Shown here in pieces: positions 10,710-21,120 of a stretch of DNA of 64,000 nucleotides. This DNA comes from Hydra vulgaris. Its lineage: Eukaryota; Cnidaria; Hydrozoa; Anthoathecata; Hydridae. Location of the stretch: assembly GCF_038396675.1 (NCBI RefSeq), contig NC_088928.1:59575001-59639000 (forward strand), read 5' to 3'. A program made the position numbers and the translations under genes. Within the stretch, counting starts at the first letter, position 1. Each line of letters begins with the position of its first letter. The notes under the pieces were generated by a model that had not been told where the DNA came from, made no database searches, and saw nothing but the letters and a program-made list of their open reading frames with translations.

Positions 10710-10766
10710 AGTAAAATAAACGTTTACAGAATATTTATAAAATGTTTCTTTTTTTGTCTGGTTACA

Positions 10767-12432
10767 TTATTTGCTATCAGTTTTTATTAGAGGTGGCAGA
10801 AAAGTAACTAAATAACAAACTATGACCCATATTTTGTTCATGTCAGCAGCCATTGAAAGTGGAAATGTGTTTTGTAATATTCTGTAGTTTTTGATTCTTG
10901 CAATTGCACGTTCGACATGAATTCGCACAGATGCAATTCGTCTTGTTTCTAATTCTTTTTCCAATGTAAGTTGAAAATCGCCTTCAAGAAATGGTGGTAT
11001 GTTGAGACTAATTCCTTTTGGTAAGTCATTTACGATATCGAAACCTCTATCAGCCATCAGGCTATCACCTTTTTCTAATAATTTTAGTATGCCACAGTGA
11101 TTTGTTATCTGTTTATCACTTGATCTTCCAGCATATAAATCAGATACAAATGTAATGGCACCACTCGGTGCAATACCAATCAAACCCTTTGCTGTGTGAT
11201 GATGTTTATATTTTGAAAACATAGCTGATTGAGTGCGATAGCTAGTTGGCATTACAGTAAATATTTCTGTACAGTCTATAATTACACGAGTATTAGGGTA
11301 TACATCTTTAAAGCAGCTAGGCATTGTTTCATTAACTAGTTTTTTTGTTGGCCATATTGGAATTGATCTAAATTTTATGTGCAAAAAATCATACCAAGTA
11401 ATTAATATCCTACTGGTAGTGCTTGATGAAATATTAAACCGTATTGCTAAATCTTCTATAGGAAAGGCGCAACGTAGTCGAATTAGCACCATGAAAAATT
11501 CCTCTTCAACGTTTAATATACGTGGTCTTCCTCTTGTTTTAGATGAAGAATTTTCACTTAAATCGTCAGCAACAGTAGACATTGAACCCCAATAATTTAG
11601 TGAATATATTTCTGGTTCTAAAAACTTCATGACTACTTTAAATAGTTCAAAATTTTCAAAACCTGTGTAAAATTTGAAATGTTCTTTGTTATGTTTAAAC
11701 CTTTCAACTGTAAATTGTGATAGAAGTATTTTGTCATTGAGCTTACATATAGCTTCTTTTTGAGTGTTTTCTAACGCTTGTTTTTCTTTTATAATGTCCT
11801 CAATTTGATCTTTAAGAATTTTATTTTCTTGTTTTAATGTTTCTTCGTAGCTTAAAACAGGTGTCGATAGTTCTTCACTATAAGGTATTTGTATTGTTTT
11901 ATGTATTAAACCAAGGCTATTTTTGGTTTTCCTTGGTACACGAGCAGTTAGCTTAACTGTTTTTGGAATAATTGTTGGAACATTATTCATATAAGTTTTT
12001 TTGTTCCCTTGAAAGTGTGCTGAACAAACTCTGTGTGATTTTGCTAATTTGCTCTGTGCTAATTTTGGCTAACCATAACTTTCTTAACACTTTTTCCTTG
12101 GGTATAACATAAAATGATAAGTTTTTATTAAAACAATTTGGTACACAACAAGTACATCCACCACTTGTTGAACTGAAGTCAACTTCACTGTGTTCAACTT
12201 CTCTCAGTGAGATCGAATTCTGTGAAAAGAGTGAAGTTAAACTTTGTGAAAAGAGTGGTTCACTGTTTTCGCAAAGTTCAACTTCTCCGTTAAAAGTGAG
12301 TTCACCTTCAGTAATTTCACTAGCATCTTCACTGTTTTCATAAAGTTCAATTTCACTGTTTTCACAAAGTTCAATCTCACTGTTTTCACATAATTGAACA
12401 TCACTGTTAAAATTTATTAGGCTTTTCGACAT
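10767..12432 (-). pseudogene. THAP-DDE transposase of the ISL2EU-type element (one frameshift)
   Basis: ATG at 12430-12432 (MSKSLINF) lies just inside the right TIR. An acidic segment with three-fold CENSE-like repeats precedes a THAP zinc finger: CTCCVPNC, FYVIPK, LRKLWLAKI. Around 12030-12050 the frame breaks by one base; the THAP finger's last ligands (RVCSAHF) continue in the next frame, which runs from about 12040 to 10767. That part has a coiled coil (about residues 48-85 counted from the MNNVPTIIPK methionine at 11990), a helix-turn-helix (FPIEDLAIRFNISSSTTSRI) and a DDE_Tnp_4-like catalytic domain with D239 (IIDCTE), D314 (MADRGF) and E360 (IHVERAIARIK). It catalyses cut-and-paste transposition in the family. 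Either the copy is inactive, or there is a sequencing error or programmed slip at an AAAA run. Confidence 0.85.
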
Positions 12433-12433
12433 T

Positions 12434-12500
12434 TGTTTTGATTTAAATGAATACAACTACCACAATGCATTGCGTTTTTGCCGATTTATGGGAAAGGTCC
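12434..12500 (-). repeat. Right terminal inverted repeat of the ISL2EU-type element
   Basis: Reverse-complement partner of 8960-9026, ending GGTCC and followed by the AT target duplication. The transposase start codon is immediately internal to it. Confidence 0.9.
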
Positions 12501-12507
12501 ATTTGTG

Positions 12508-15010
12508 ATTTTTTTTTTTTTAAATATCTTCTTTTCCAACATAGCTGCATACAACCAATATTAGTGTTGGAAGTTACTGAAAAGGAAAGATGACGTTTAT
12601 AAAATAAGATAACGGTTGCAAAAAATAAGACTGAAAAAATTATGTTATATCTGAGTTCACCATCCACTGAGAACCCCATGCTGTAGCAGAAGTGAGATCC
12701 TTTTCAAGCCCAAATGCCCCCTCCAAGCAATGGGAGAGTTGGCTTTTTATCGAAACAAGAATAAATGGTAGTATCATCAGTGAACAATGCTACCTTAGTG
12801 AGAATATTTGGAAGATCGTTAATGTTAATTAAAAAGAGTATAGGGCCAAGAATATAACCTTGAGGAACCCCTGAGGTTACAGGATATGAAGAAGAGTGCT
12901 GTCCATCAAAGACAACTTTTATACTACGATTGGTAAGGAAAGGTTCAATAATCTTAAAGATATTACCAGATACATCATAAGAAGAAAGCTTATGGAGAAG
13001 ACCAGCATGCTAAGCTTTATCAAAAGCTTTAGAAATGTCAAGAGCGATAGTCTTTACCTCCTCACCTTTATGTAATGTACGATAAAATCTATCGGTTATT
13101 ACTGTTTGCAAATCAGCTGTAGAACGAGAAGATCGGAATCCATATTGATGATGAGAAAGTAAGTTATTAGATTCAAGATGAAAGATTAAGTGTTTGTTAA
13201 TTACAGGTTCAAAAACCTTTCATATGATAGGAAGAAGACTAATGGGACGGTAGTTAGACGAGACAGATTGCTCTCTTAAGTTTTTGAAAATAGGGATAGC
13301 AGATGCCGCTTTCCAGTAGGGTGGAAAACAAGACTCTGATAAGCACTTGCTAAATAGTTTTTAAAAGTATACACAACAGCACCCGAAAAAACTTCTGAAA
13401 GACTAAAACCGGTGCGTTATCCGGACCACGAGCTATAGAAGAGTCTAAGCAGAAAATCACTTTAGATACAGAAGCTGGAGTGATACGAATGTCAAGCAAT
13501 GGATCCACCTGTTTGTCGGCTATATCAGGTAGGATGTGATTAGTAGAATCAAGAGATATGATTAATGGAAAGTTCTTGGCAAGCAATTCAGCCTTGTCTT
13601 TAGGTGAGGTAACAAAATATGAACCATGCAAGAGAGAAGAAATAACAGATGAGCTCTTATTACATATACTGTTAAAGATTCTCCAGAAGTCTGTGGAGCC
13701 TGATTTTTGAGATAAAATACGAAATTTTGTGATCTGAGAATAGCAGGATTTGGCATTGACAAAATCTTTTTACAATGGTTTCTATCAATAGTAAACAGAC
13801 GTCTGTTTTCTGGAAAATTGTTTAGGCAATAGATATGGAAGTAATGGTTACGATTGGAAATTGCAGAAGCACAATAAGAGGAAAACCATAGAGAAAATTG
13901 AGGCATAAGTTGAAATCGTCGAGAGAAAATGAAATATTTTATGCAAACCTGAATCCAAGAATTTACAAAAGAAGCACATTTGTCAGCAGGAAGATGAAAG
14001 ATTTCTACCCAAGGGTCATCACGAAGAAAGGGTCATCACGGAAAAAGTCTTAGTTAGCTTTAAGGAAGTTGTAAAGGTTACAATAATAGAAGACTTCTGA
14101 TAATGAAAATAAATTAAATAATAGTTTTAGAGAGATCAAACCGTGATCAGAAGCACCTAAGAGTGAATGTGGAGAAACGAGCACTGACTAGGATCAGAAA
14201 CAAGACACAAGTCGAGTAGAGAAGGTAAGTGATTCTGATTGTCTGAAAAGCGATTTGGAAAATTGAATACTTGTGTTAAAGATTGAGAAAGATAAAAGTT
14301 GTGGGCCTTAACACCAGCAGAGTCACTAATATTAGAACCAAGCTATTCAGTGTGATGAGCTTTAAACTTACTAAAAACAAACAATAATGGCTAAAGGATA
14401 AAGAGAAAGGACTTGGTCAATTTGATCAGAAATAACATCAAAAAGAGTGTAGTCTTGTGATGAAGGAGAGTAATATAAAACAAAGAAAAAGGTGATCGAG
14501 TGAAGTGGTGTTAAACTAAGGCACATAAAAGAATAGCCTGTAGATTCAAACCTAGTTTCCCGACAAATGGGTGAGTTTTTACAAATGTAAATGCAAATGC
14601 CAAACATATTGGAGTCTTTACGAGTTAAAGGAAGATAACCATCAACACTAAGATCACAAGATGAGACAGCTGAACTCAAATTTGTCTAACAAAGAGCAAG
14701 TAGGTCTGGTGAACTTTACAAGAGATAAGATTCAACAGAAGAAAAGTTACTTCGAAGACCACGAATATTAGTGAATGATAGATATAGAGAACTTAGTGAT
14801 GACAGTGGTTTTTTGTGTTTTATAGTTTTTGATACTTTAGTCATTTTTTAAATTTGTTAAAGAACTTGACTCAAAATACAAATAGTATTCAGTGCACTAT
14901 TTAATAGGCCTAGCAATTGCCTCATTATTATCAGTAAACCCTATACCGTGAGAAAGGGTTCCAAATGTGACCTCGACAGTGCAAACCAAAAGTACGAACA
15001 GGGACACCAA
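12508..15010 (-). mobile_element. LINE family A copy, 5'-truncated and decayed
   Basis: Reads as the reverse complement of the 58507-61939 copy. A poly(T) run at 12509-12522 is the poly(A) tail, followed by 3' UTR (GGAAGTTACTG...), the RT palm (GAGGTTCCTCAAGG... in reverse near 12870), the RT N-terminal region and the endonuclease up to about 14780, then 5' sequence to about 15010 (GGGACACC). Most of the RT C-terminal coding sequence is deleted near 12620-12650. Many stops and frameshifts: fragments 13350-13631, 13562-13906 and 14371-14679 are the longest open pieces. The tail lies only eight bases from the ISL2EU-type element's right end. Confidence 0.88.
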
Positions 15011-15570
15011 GGCAGCTTGACATGAAAGAGGATGTACTGGGTTACATGTTACCAGTAGCAGGATAACCTAACCTGACATAATTAACATGTAATCTGCCAA
15101 ATAATTCGGCAGATCATATGTTAAAATTAAGTTGTTCGGATTTCCGCAAGTTTCGGTATAATTTACCAAGCTTTATCGAAGATCAGTGGTAAAATGAATA
15201 TAGTTTCAGTAGTTTACATTAATTATTGTATATATATATTTTTTTACTACCAACATCAATCAAGCATGCAACAGTGTACCTTTATTGATTCTTTCTCCAA
15301 TAAGCTTCAATATGAAGTTTTTCATATTTCAATATGACGTTTATCTTTTTTCATAGCATATTTGGCGGATCACAATACATTATAACATTTGTTCTGCCAA
15401 GTAATTTGGTAGAACACATATATAAATATGGCTTACTTTATAATCTAAAAGAATGTCTCTAATAAGAACTGATTTTATAATCCGCTCAGCCGTTTGTACC
15501 ATATAAATAAACTGCTCATCCAATCTGCTATTGTACTATTCCAATCCTATAGTACTTATCCGTTTTTTCT
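15011..15570. repeat. Inverted-repeat-rich segment with right arm of the 8722 repeat
   Basis: 15085-15115 holds a small palindrome ATCTGCCAAATAATTCGGCAGAT. Near 15395-15415 a related TCTGCCAAGTAATTTGGTAGA occurs. 15465-15530 is the reverse complement of 8722-8790 with a few changes (CAGCCGTTTGTACCATATAA). The motif CTGCCAAATAATTTTCAG also occurs at 8799-8816, so these look like repeated parts of one non-autonomous element family. Confidence 0.55.
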
Positions 15571-16165
15571 GTGAAATTAAAGATTTCTTGCATTTTAATC
15601 TGTGTTAAAAAAAAAATTTGGTTTAAAAACCTAATTTTATATTTTGGTATTATAAGAAACACGAGTACTTTGGTTTTTATTGAGATTGATTTAATAGCAA
15701 TAATTTTGGTCTATAGCTTACTGCTTGCGAATAAACTGCGTTACAAAGTTTCTGCGTTACAAAGTCAGCTTTATGTTTTTTTGTTTGTTTAAAATTAACA
15801 ATAGGCAATTTAGAATTATAAACGAAACATTTATAACATTTAGCAAAAAAATTTAATTTTTTCTTTGTAACTTAAACATTTTATAAATAAATAACATCTT
15901 TTATGAATAAAATTTTAATGTAATGTAATTTTTTAATATTTTAATGTAAATCTTTGACAGTTAATGGAAGCTTTATTGTTATATTCTATTTTTATATTGT
16001 TATTATTGTTATACTGTATGTAAGGAAATTAATTTATATTCTTTTATTTAATGTTCAGCAATTGAACTTCAAATTTAAAAATACCAAAAAGAAAATGCAA
16101 AAGTGTAATTTTGAATTATCTCCAGTCCACCTTCAACAAACTGCCTAATTCTAAAAATTTAAATT
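15571..16165. other. AT-rich stretch, nothing recognised
   Basis: Short open frames here (for example 15571-15792 and 15954-16148) have low-complexity hydrophobic translations with no splice context or family resemblance. Confidence 0.4.
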
Positions 16166-16169
16166 CTAA

Positions 16170-16860
16170 TCAGCTTTATTTAAAAGGACATGTTATTTAT
16201 TTATTTAAAATGGAATTTTCAGCCATTTAAGTAGCAAAAGATATTTGCGAAAGATTTAGTATTTCATTAAATCAAATTAGGAATTTTTTAGTTAGCAGCA
16301 TCAGTAAATATAAAAAAAAACAATATCCAGGATAAAGAAAAATTAAAAAAAAATTTTCTCAGAAGTATTTTTTGAACCAGTTTCAATCAATTTATCCGGC
16401 GTTACAACTATTACGGTGCGTACTACAGTCTAAGTTAAATCATTTTTTAAATCTAATCTTTTGCCTCCTTTAACCCCTATAAAACCAAACAAATCTACTG
16501 AACCATGAGCTATTTTCTTTTCAAATTTTGGTTCTCCATCTCATGGTTCATCTCAAGTTCTCCATCTCATGGTTCACAACTACTGTTGCTCAAGCTGAAA
16601 AATGACTAACTGACTCGGATAAAAAAAAGTCATTAAACAAAGGTTATTTATTTTAATAATGAAAATTGCGACACCAAAGCTAAAACCTAAAGAGGGGTTT
16701 TAAATTTTTAGGAAAAAGCTCGATCAAAATAAGTTTAAACTACTTGATCAGACTAAAGCTTGAAAAGAAACAACTATCCATCAACTACGCGAAAAGTTAA
16801 ATAAAAATTGTTCTAAAGCCTTCTTAAAAAACTCTTCTTAAAGTTAAAAGCAACTATCAT
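16170..16860 (+). pseudogene. Older relic of the unnamed family seen at 2842-5300
   Basis: The translation LYLKGHVIYLFKMEFSA parallels TCLKGHVIFLYYKNKFSF of the first copy. The next block, ICERFSISLNQIRNFL, parallels VSETFSCQTTKNQVRHLL, and FSEVFFEPVSINLSGV parallels CLEVFFRTIVPEAIN. Near 16760 a TTIHQLREKL segment corresponds to the coiled-coil-like part. Stops and frameshifts occur throughout, so it is non-functional. The shared order of several blocks argues against chance. Confidence 0.5.
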
Positions 16861-16895
16861 AAGCCCAAAACCATTACAAAAGCAACTAGTAATAT

Positions 16896-17085
16896 TATTG
16901 CCATTTTTATTATTATTATTTTTATTATTATTATTGTTATTATTGTTATTATTGTTATTATTATTATTACTATTATTGTTATTATTATTACTATTATTGT
17001 TATTATTATTATTACTTTTATTGTTATTATTATTATTATTATTGTTATTATTATTATTATCACTATATTATTATATAACATATGT
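16896..17085. repeat. TTA/ATT trinucleotide microsatellite
   Basis: About 190 bases of ATT repeats with scattered GTT and ACT variants. It reads as leucine-rich or isoleucine-rich peptides in all frames; these are artefacts. Confidence 0.95.
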
Positions 17086-17099
17086 ATATTTGTTATAAT

Positions 17100-19920
17100 T
17101 GCTAATAATGCTGTTCAAAAAAAATATTCGAAGCCGCCAGTTAAACTTCATTGTAGTCGGTCTTAACAAGTCTAGCACAGTTAACGATAAAAGGCTTGTT
17201 GAGGATTTTTTTTTAGCAACGGGATTGGAGGATGCTACTGGTATCGTTTGTGTTGAACACCTCAAAATAAAGAAATCAAAGTAAAGTTGTCAAACTCGTA
17301 CATTATCCAGGTTACACTAATCTTTCATTACTAATCATTCATCTCGAACTGAAATACTCAAAACATGCTCACATCACAAGCAAGAGATATACAAGGGTGC
17401 CCACATACGCAAAGACAGAACGCTGGAACAACAAACCGAGTTCAAAACCACACACACCCAGCCACCACACGCACCCAGCTCAAGTTAAACAACAAACTCG
17501 CCACTGCTAAATAATTCTAGATAATTCTTTTCGGAATGATATACATCAAAGGACAGGTTGCATCTGTTGCATCAATGTCATTGAATCAACTTACTATTAG
17601 TGCTGCGTATTTGCATCCACAGCCAGAGCCTTGGCTGACTACGCTGGGCGCACAGTCATCCTAAATCAAGAATCTCCACTGCAAACTAGTTGTCCTAAAC
17701 TGATAACTAAAGCAAAAATAAAACCAATCCAGTCCAACGCTTCCACTGTTCCACCTATCCATCTACGCTACTAAATAAACAACTCATGCTCACTCAGCAA
17801 TGTCAAATGCCAAGAGCTCTTAGTTAGACTATCTGATCTGCCTTAATCCAGTTGGCCACGCGTCTTTTTTTTCGCAGAAACTTGGTTCACAGATTTATTA
17901 GACGTTGCCATACCTGGCTACCAATCACATCACAAAGGCAGAGATAATAGGGGCAGCGTAATCGCCATTTACACAAAAGACGATATCATGATCAAGAAGT
18001 TAATGCTACTCAGCTCAACTCAAAAATAAAGAATTATTTTTCTGCGTCAACTTATTGTCCGCACGACCTTCACAATCAGGTTCTTGCTCAGCCTATCACA
18101 TCAATCACAGCTGCTCGACAGATATTGCGTAATATAAACTGCTCGGCAACGCTACTATATGGAGATTTCGATTTTAGCCACACATCTTATGAGTCTATTG
18201 AAGTTAACGGTGGCATTGCAACTGTTGCTCACGTGAGAAGTTCTCACCTAACTCAGCTTGTCACATTGCCAACGCACCGTAATAGTCGAAATGTCAAGCA
18301 CACTAGCACACTTGATCTGATCATAACAAATGAGTCAGATCGTGCTATTTTCATCAAACAAGGTGACTCTTTTGCAAAGGTTCTATGACAGCCTTTAAAA
18401 GTCATACTGAAGCAATTTGCGTCGTCAAACCAGCAAGTTTTTCTATCGATATAATACAAAAATATCTCAACCACTTTAATGAAACACAAAAAACCAACCT
18501 GCTACGACAGCTTACATTTACAGATCCTAAGCAAATGTGCAGCTATCTTTTCCAAGCCTCTTTCACTTATCTACAAGTGCTCATTTGCGGCTAGTGTAGT
18601 TCCCGATTTGTGGAGAAAATTGAAGGTAACGCCTTTTTTCAAGAAGGGGAGTAAACTAAGTGCATCAAACTGCCAGGTTATTTTGCTCACATCCATCAGC
18701 AAAATGAAAGAAAATATTTTTCAAGCAAGCATAATGGAACACAGTGTTGCAAATGACTAATGCTAATAACTCCAAAGCAGCATGATTTTGTTCCTTGTGA
18801 GGGTTGCGTCTCAAACCTGTTTGAAAATCGGGCCATCATGACGGAAACAATTCATTGCAGACGTCATAGATGCTGGCTTTGCGAAAGCGTTTAATAAGGT
18901 GCAGCATAAACGCCTTCATTATAAGTTAAGAACTTACTGTATTCAAGGCGCACTCGTAGACTGCATCTCACCTTGGTTACGCAACCGAAGTCAACGAGTG
19001 GTCATTAACGGCATTACATATGAATGGCAAGCATCGTGCCTCAAAACTCAGTCTTGGGCTCATTGCTCATCATAAATTGACTATCGGACAGCATCACTCA
19101 TCATATTAAACTTGATGCCAATGACAGTAAAATTGTTGGCATAATTAAAAATGAGTCAGACAGCATCAGTCTTAAAGCTGATATTGACAGAGCAGTGGAA
19201 TGATCATATATTTAGGTAATGCATTTTAATGTTAAGAAATGCAAAGTAATGCATGCTGACAGCGCATAAAACAAGTTGACGCACAAATACTCAATGGCTA
19301 ACGTTGACGGCACGCGTGCTCCACTCAAAAAGACTGTAGTCAAACAAGACCTTGGTAGGATGATCTCCAATGACCTTAACGTTAGAACTCAAGTATATTC
19401 AGCCACATCAATAGCAAACAAAACGATAGGGCAACTCAAAAAAAAATCTTGCAGTCACAGTCTTTATTTATGGTGCACACTGTATCTAATTTACATTTGT
19501 CCTGACTTAAGTTTGCCGGGCAAGCCTGGTTGCCCCATTTAAAGTCCGACATTGCCATCCTCGAGCAAGACCAGCATTAAGCAACACCTGTCCTAAGAAA
19601 ATTGACTGCAACGGCTTGGTCTAACAACACTTGATGAACGCCGCAAAAGAGCAGACCTTATCGAGCAACGTAAAATTTGCAAACTTGCCAGCTTTTTCAT
19701 CCCGCAAAAACTTTCAAAGGGTAAAGCCAAGTATATTTTGAGAGAGCTTAATCAAAAACTAGAACGCCAGCAAGTACGAAATTGTGAAGAACAACAACTT
19801 TTTTTCAAATAGGGTTTTGTCCCATGGAATGCGTTTTCCCAAGCAGCAGTGAACGCTCCATCAATTTATACTTTCATTTTTTCAACATGGAGGGGCCTCG
19901 TGTAGCCCCTCTTCACCAAA
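17100..19920 (+). mobile_element. LINE family C relic (ORF1, endonuclease and RT remnants)
   Basis: At 17130-17280 an ORF1-like fragment reads RQLNFIVVGLNKSSTVNDKR...LEDATGI, followed near 17400 by IRKDRTLEQQTEF, both typical of LINE ORF1 RRM-like proteins. 18150-18390 is the end of an APE-type endonuclease (LLYGDFDFS... TLDLIITNESD). 18530-19260 is RT: PDLWRKLKVTPFFKKGSKLS, FAKAFNKVQHKRLHYKL and the thumb region. The C-terminal end near 19620-19900 retains TLDERRKRADLIEQRK and NAFSQAAVNAPSI. Frameshifts and stops are frequent and parts of the endonuclease are missing. No poly(A) tail is visible; a T-run at 19940 is not in the expected orientation. Distinct from families A and B. Confidence 0.85.
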
Positions 19921-20199
19921 CTATAAATAGATTTATTGTATTTTTTTTTTTTTTTGATCACTACATAAGAAATAAGAAAAAAAAAATCTTCTCCTCTTTC
20001 TTTATCCTTGTAAATAGGATAACATTTAAGAAAATATGTATTTTAAAGACATTTTTATATTTCAAATAAAGACATCTTTCATCGCCTAAGCAAGTATTTT
20101 TATAGTTTAAACTGTATTGTTAACCTGCTTCCAAACTGGTTCATTTAACATGGATACCCACAAAAAATGTTTTAAATAGTTGGAACTGCTCGGTCCGTG
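19921..20199. other. AT-rich spacer
   Basis: Contains a 14-base T run near 19940; otherwise nothing recognised. Confidence 0.4.
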
Positions 20200-21110
20200 A
20201 GTTTAAATAGCTCAAATCATTTAGGTGTAGATAAAAGCAATATTTTTGAAAACTATTATTTCGTTTGGTTGAAGTTCTTTGTTCATTTAGAAGAATGCGT
20301 ACTCCTATGGGCAAGAGCTTAGTTTCAATGCGAACTTTCGATCAATTTCAAAAACAATCTGATACTTCTTCCAAACCTTTTATTGCATTTATAATGCAAC
20401 TAGAATCTTCTTTTAAGTTAAGCACGTTCTGTTAAATTACATATGATAGTTAGTGAGCCAACAATAGGTAGCCTTCACTTAAAATATTTTCCATAAACTT
20501 TTTTATAATGACTGCAGGCTTATTTAATGATAGAAAAAACTTTTTAAAGCTGGAAACATTTGCGAAACTCAAAGGATTGCTGGATGGTATGATTATGATT
20601 ATCAACGAGACAAAATCTTTCGGTAACCACAAAATACAAAAATCTTTCAGAGATTCCACACAAACTGTGTAAATAGAGAAATACTGATAAATCTTAAAAG
20701 CTCCTGCTCTATGTTAATATCCATGGCATCAATAACATGCTGAATGCTGTTGTTAAGAACGTGGATAGAAAAGTTGTTTCCTTCAATAAATCCAAACTCT
20801 TTATGTAGTAAACTATAAACAATATGATTTCCATAGTGGGAAACTGAACCGAAATTGGTATTGCAGTTGTCTCCATCAAACGCCTTGCACTTTTCTTTGC
20901 ACCGTAAATCCTTTAAATTGCGACTACTAAATATAAAATCACCTTTTTGATTAAAAAATGATTTTAAATATGTATTAATATGTTTTCATTAATATTTTCA
21001 ATTATGTCCATATACGAGTCAGTCCATTTTGAATAGGATTGAAATATCGAGTTACAACTGTAATAAAGCCTGACATCTTTATGGTTACTTCTATCAGTTT
21101 GCACGCTCTC
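20200..21110 (-). pseudogene. hAT-like transposase relic
   Basis: Reading down the minus strand: KLIEVTIKMSGFITVVTRYF, a gap with stops, LKDLRCKEKCKAF, DGDNCNTNFGSVSHYGNHIV, FSIHVLNNSIQHVIDAMDI, NIEQELLRFISISLFT, then in another frame NLKDFCILW and NPLSFANVSSFKKFFLSLN. The D-N-x-N-T-N-F-G, HxLxNxIxHxxD and LKxFC blocks follow the order in the catalytic and insertion regions of a widespread hAT-like transposase-derived protein group. Multiple stops and at least two frame changes; N- and C-terminal domains are not recognisable. No ends or target duplication found. Confidence 0.6.
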
Positions 21111-21120
21111 AAACTATAAG

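Larger units (their letters stand above)
8960..12500. mobile_element. ISL2EU (IS4EU)-type DNA transposon, nearly intact
   Basis: A 3541-bp element bounded by inverted repeats starting GGACCTTTCCCATAAATCGG and flanked by AT on both sides (8958-8959 and 12501-12502). It carries two convergent genes: a SWIM/YqaJ nuclease on + and a THAP/HTH/DDE transposase on -, separated by 57 bases. Established knowledge: ISL2EU elements are defined by a DDE transposase of the IS4/IS5-like type, an accompanying YqaJ-type exonuclease and a 2-bp duplication. All three are visible here. The only obvious lesion is a one-base frameshift in the transposase THAP domain. Confidence 0.88.
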
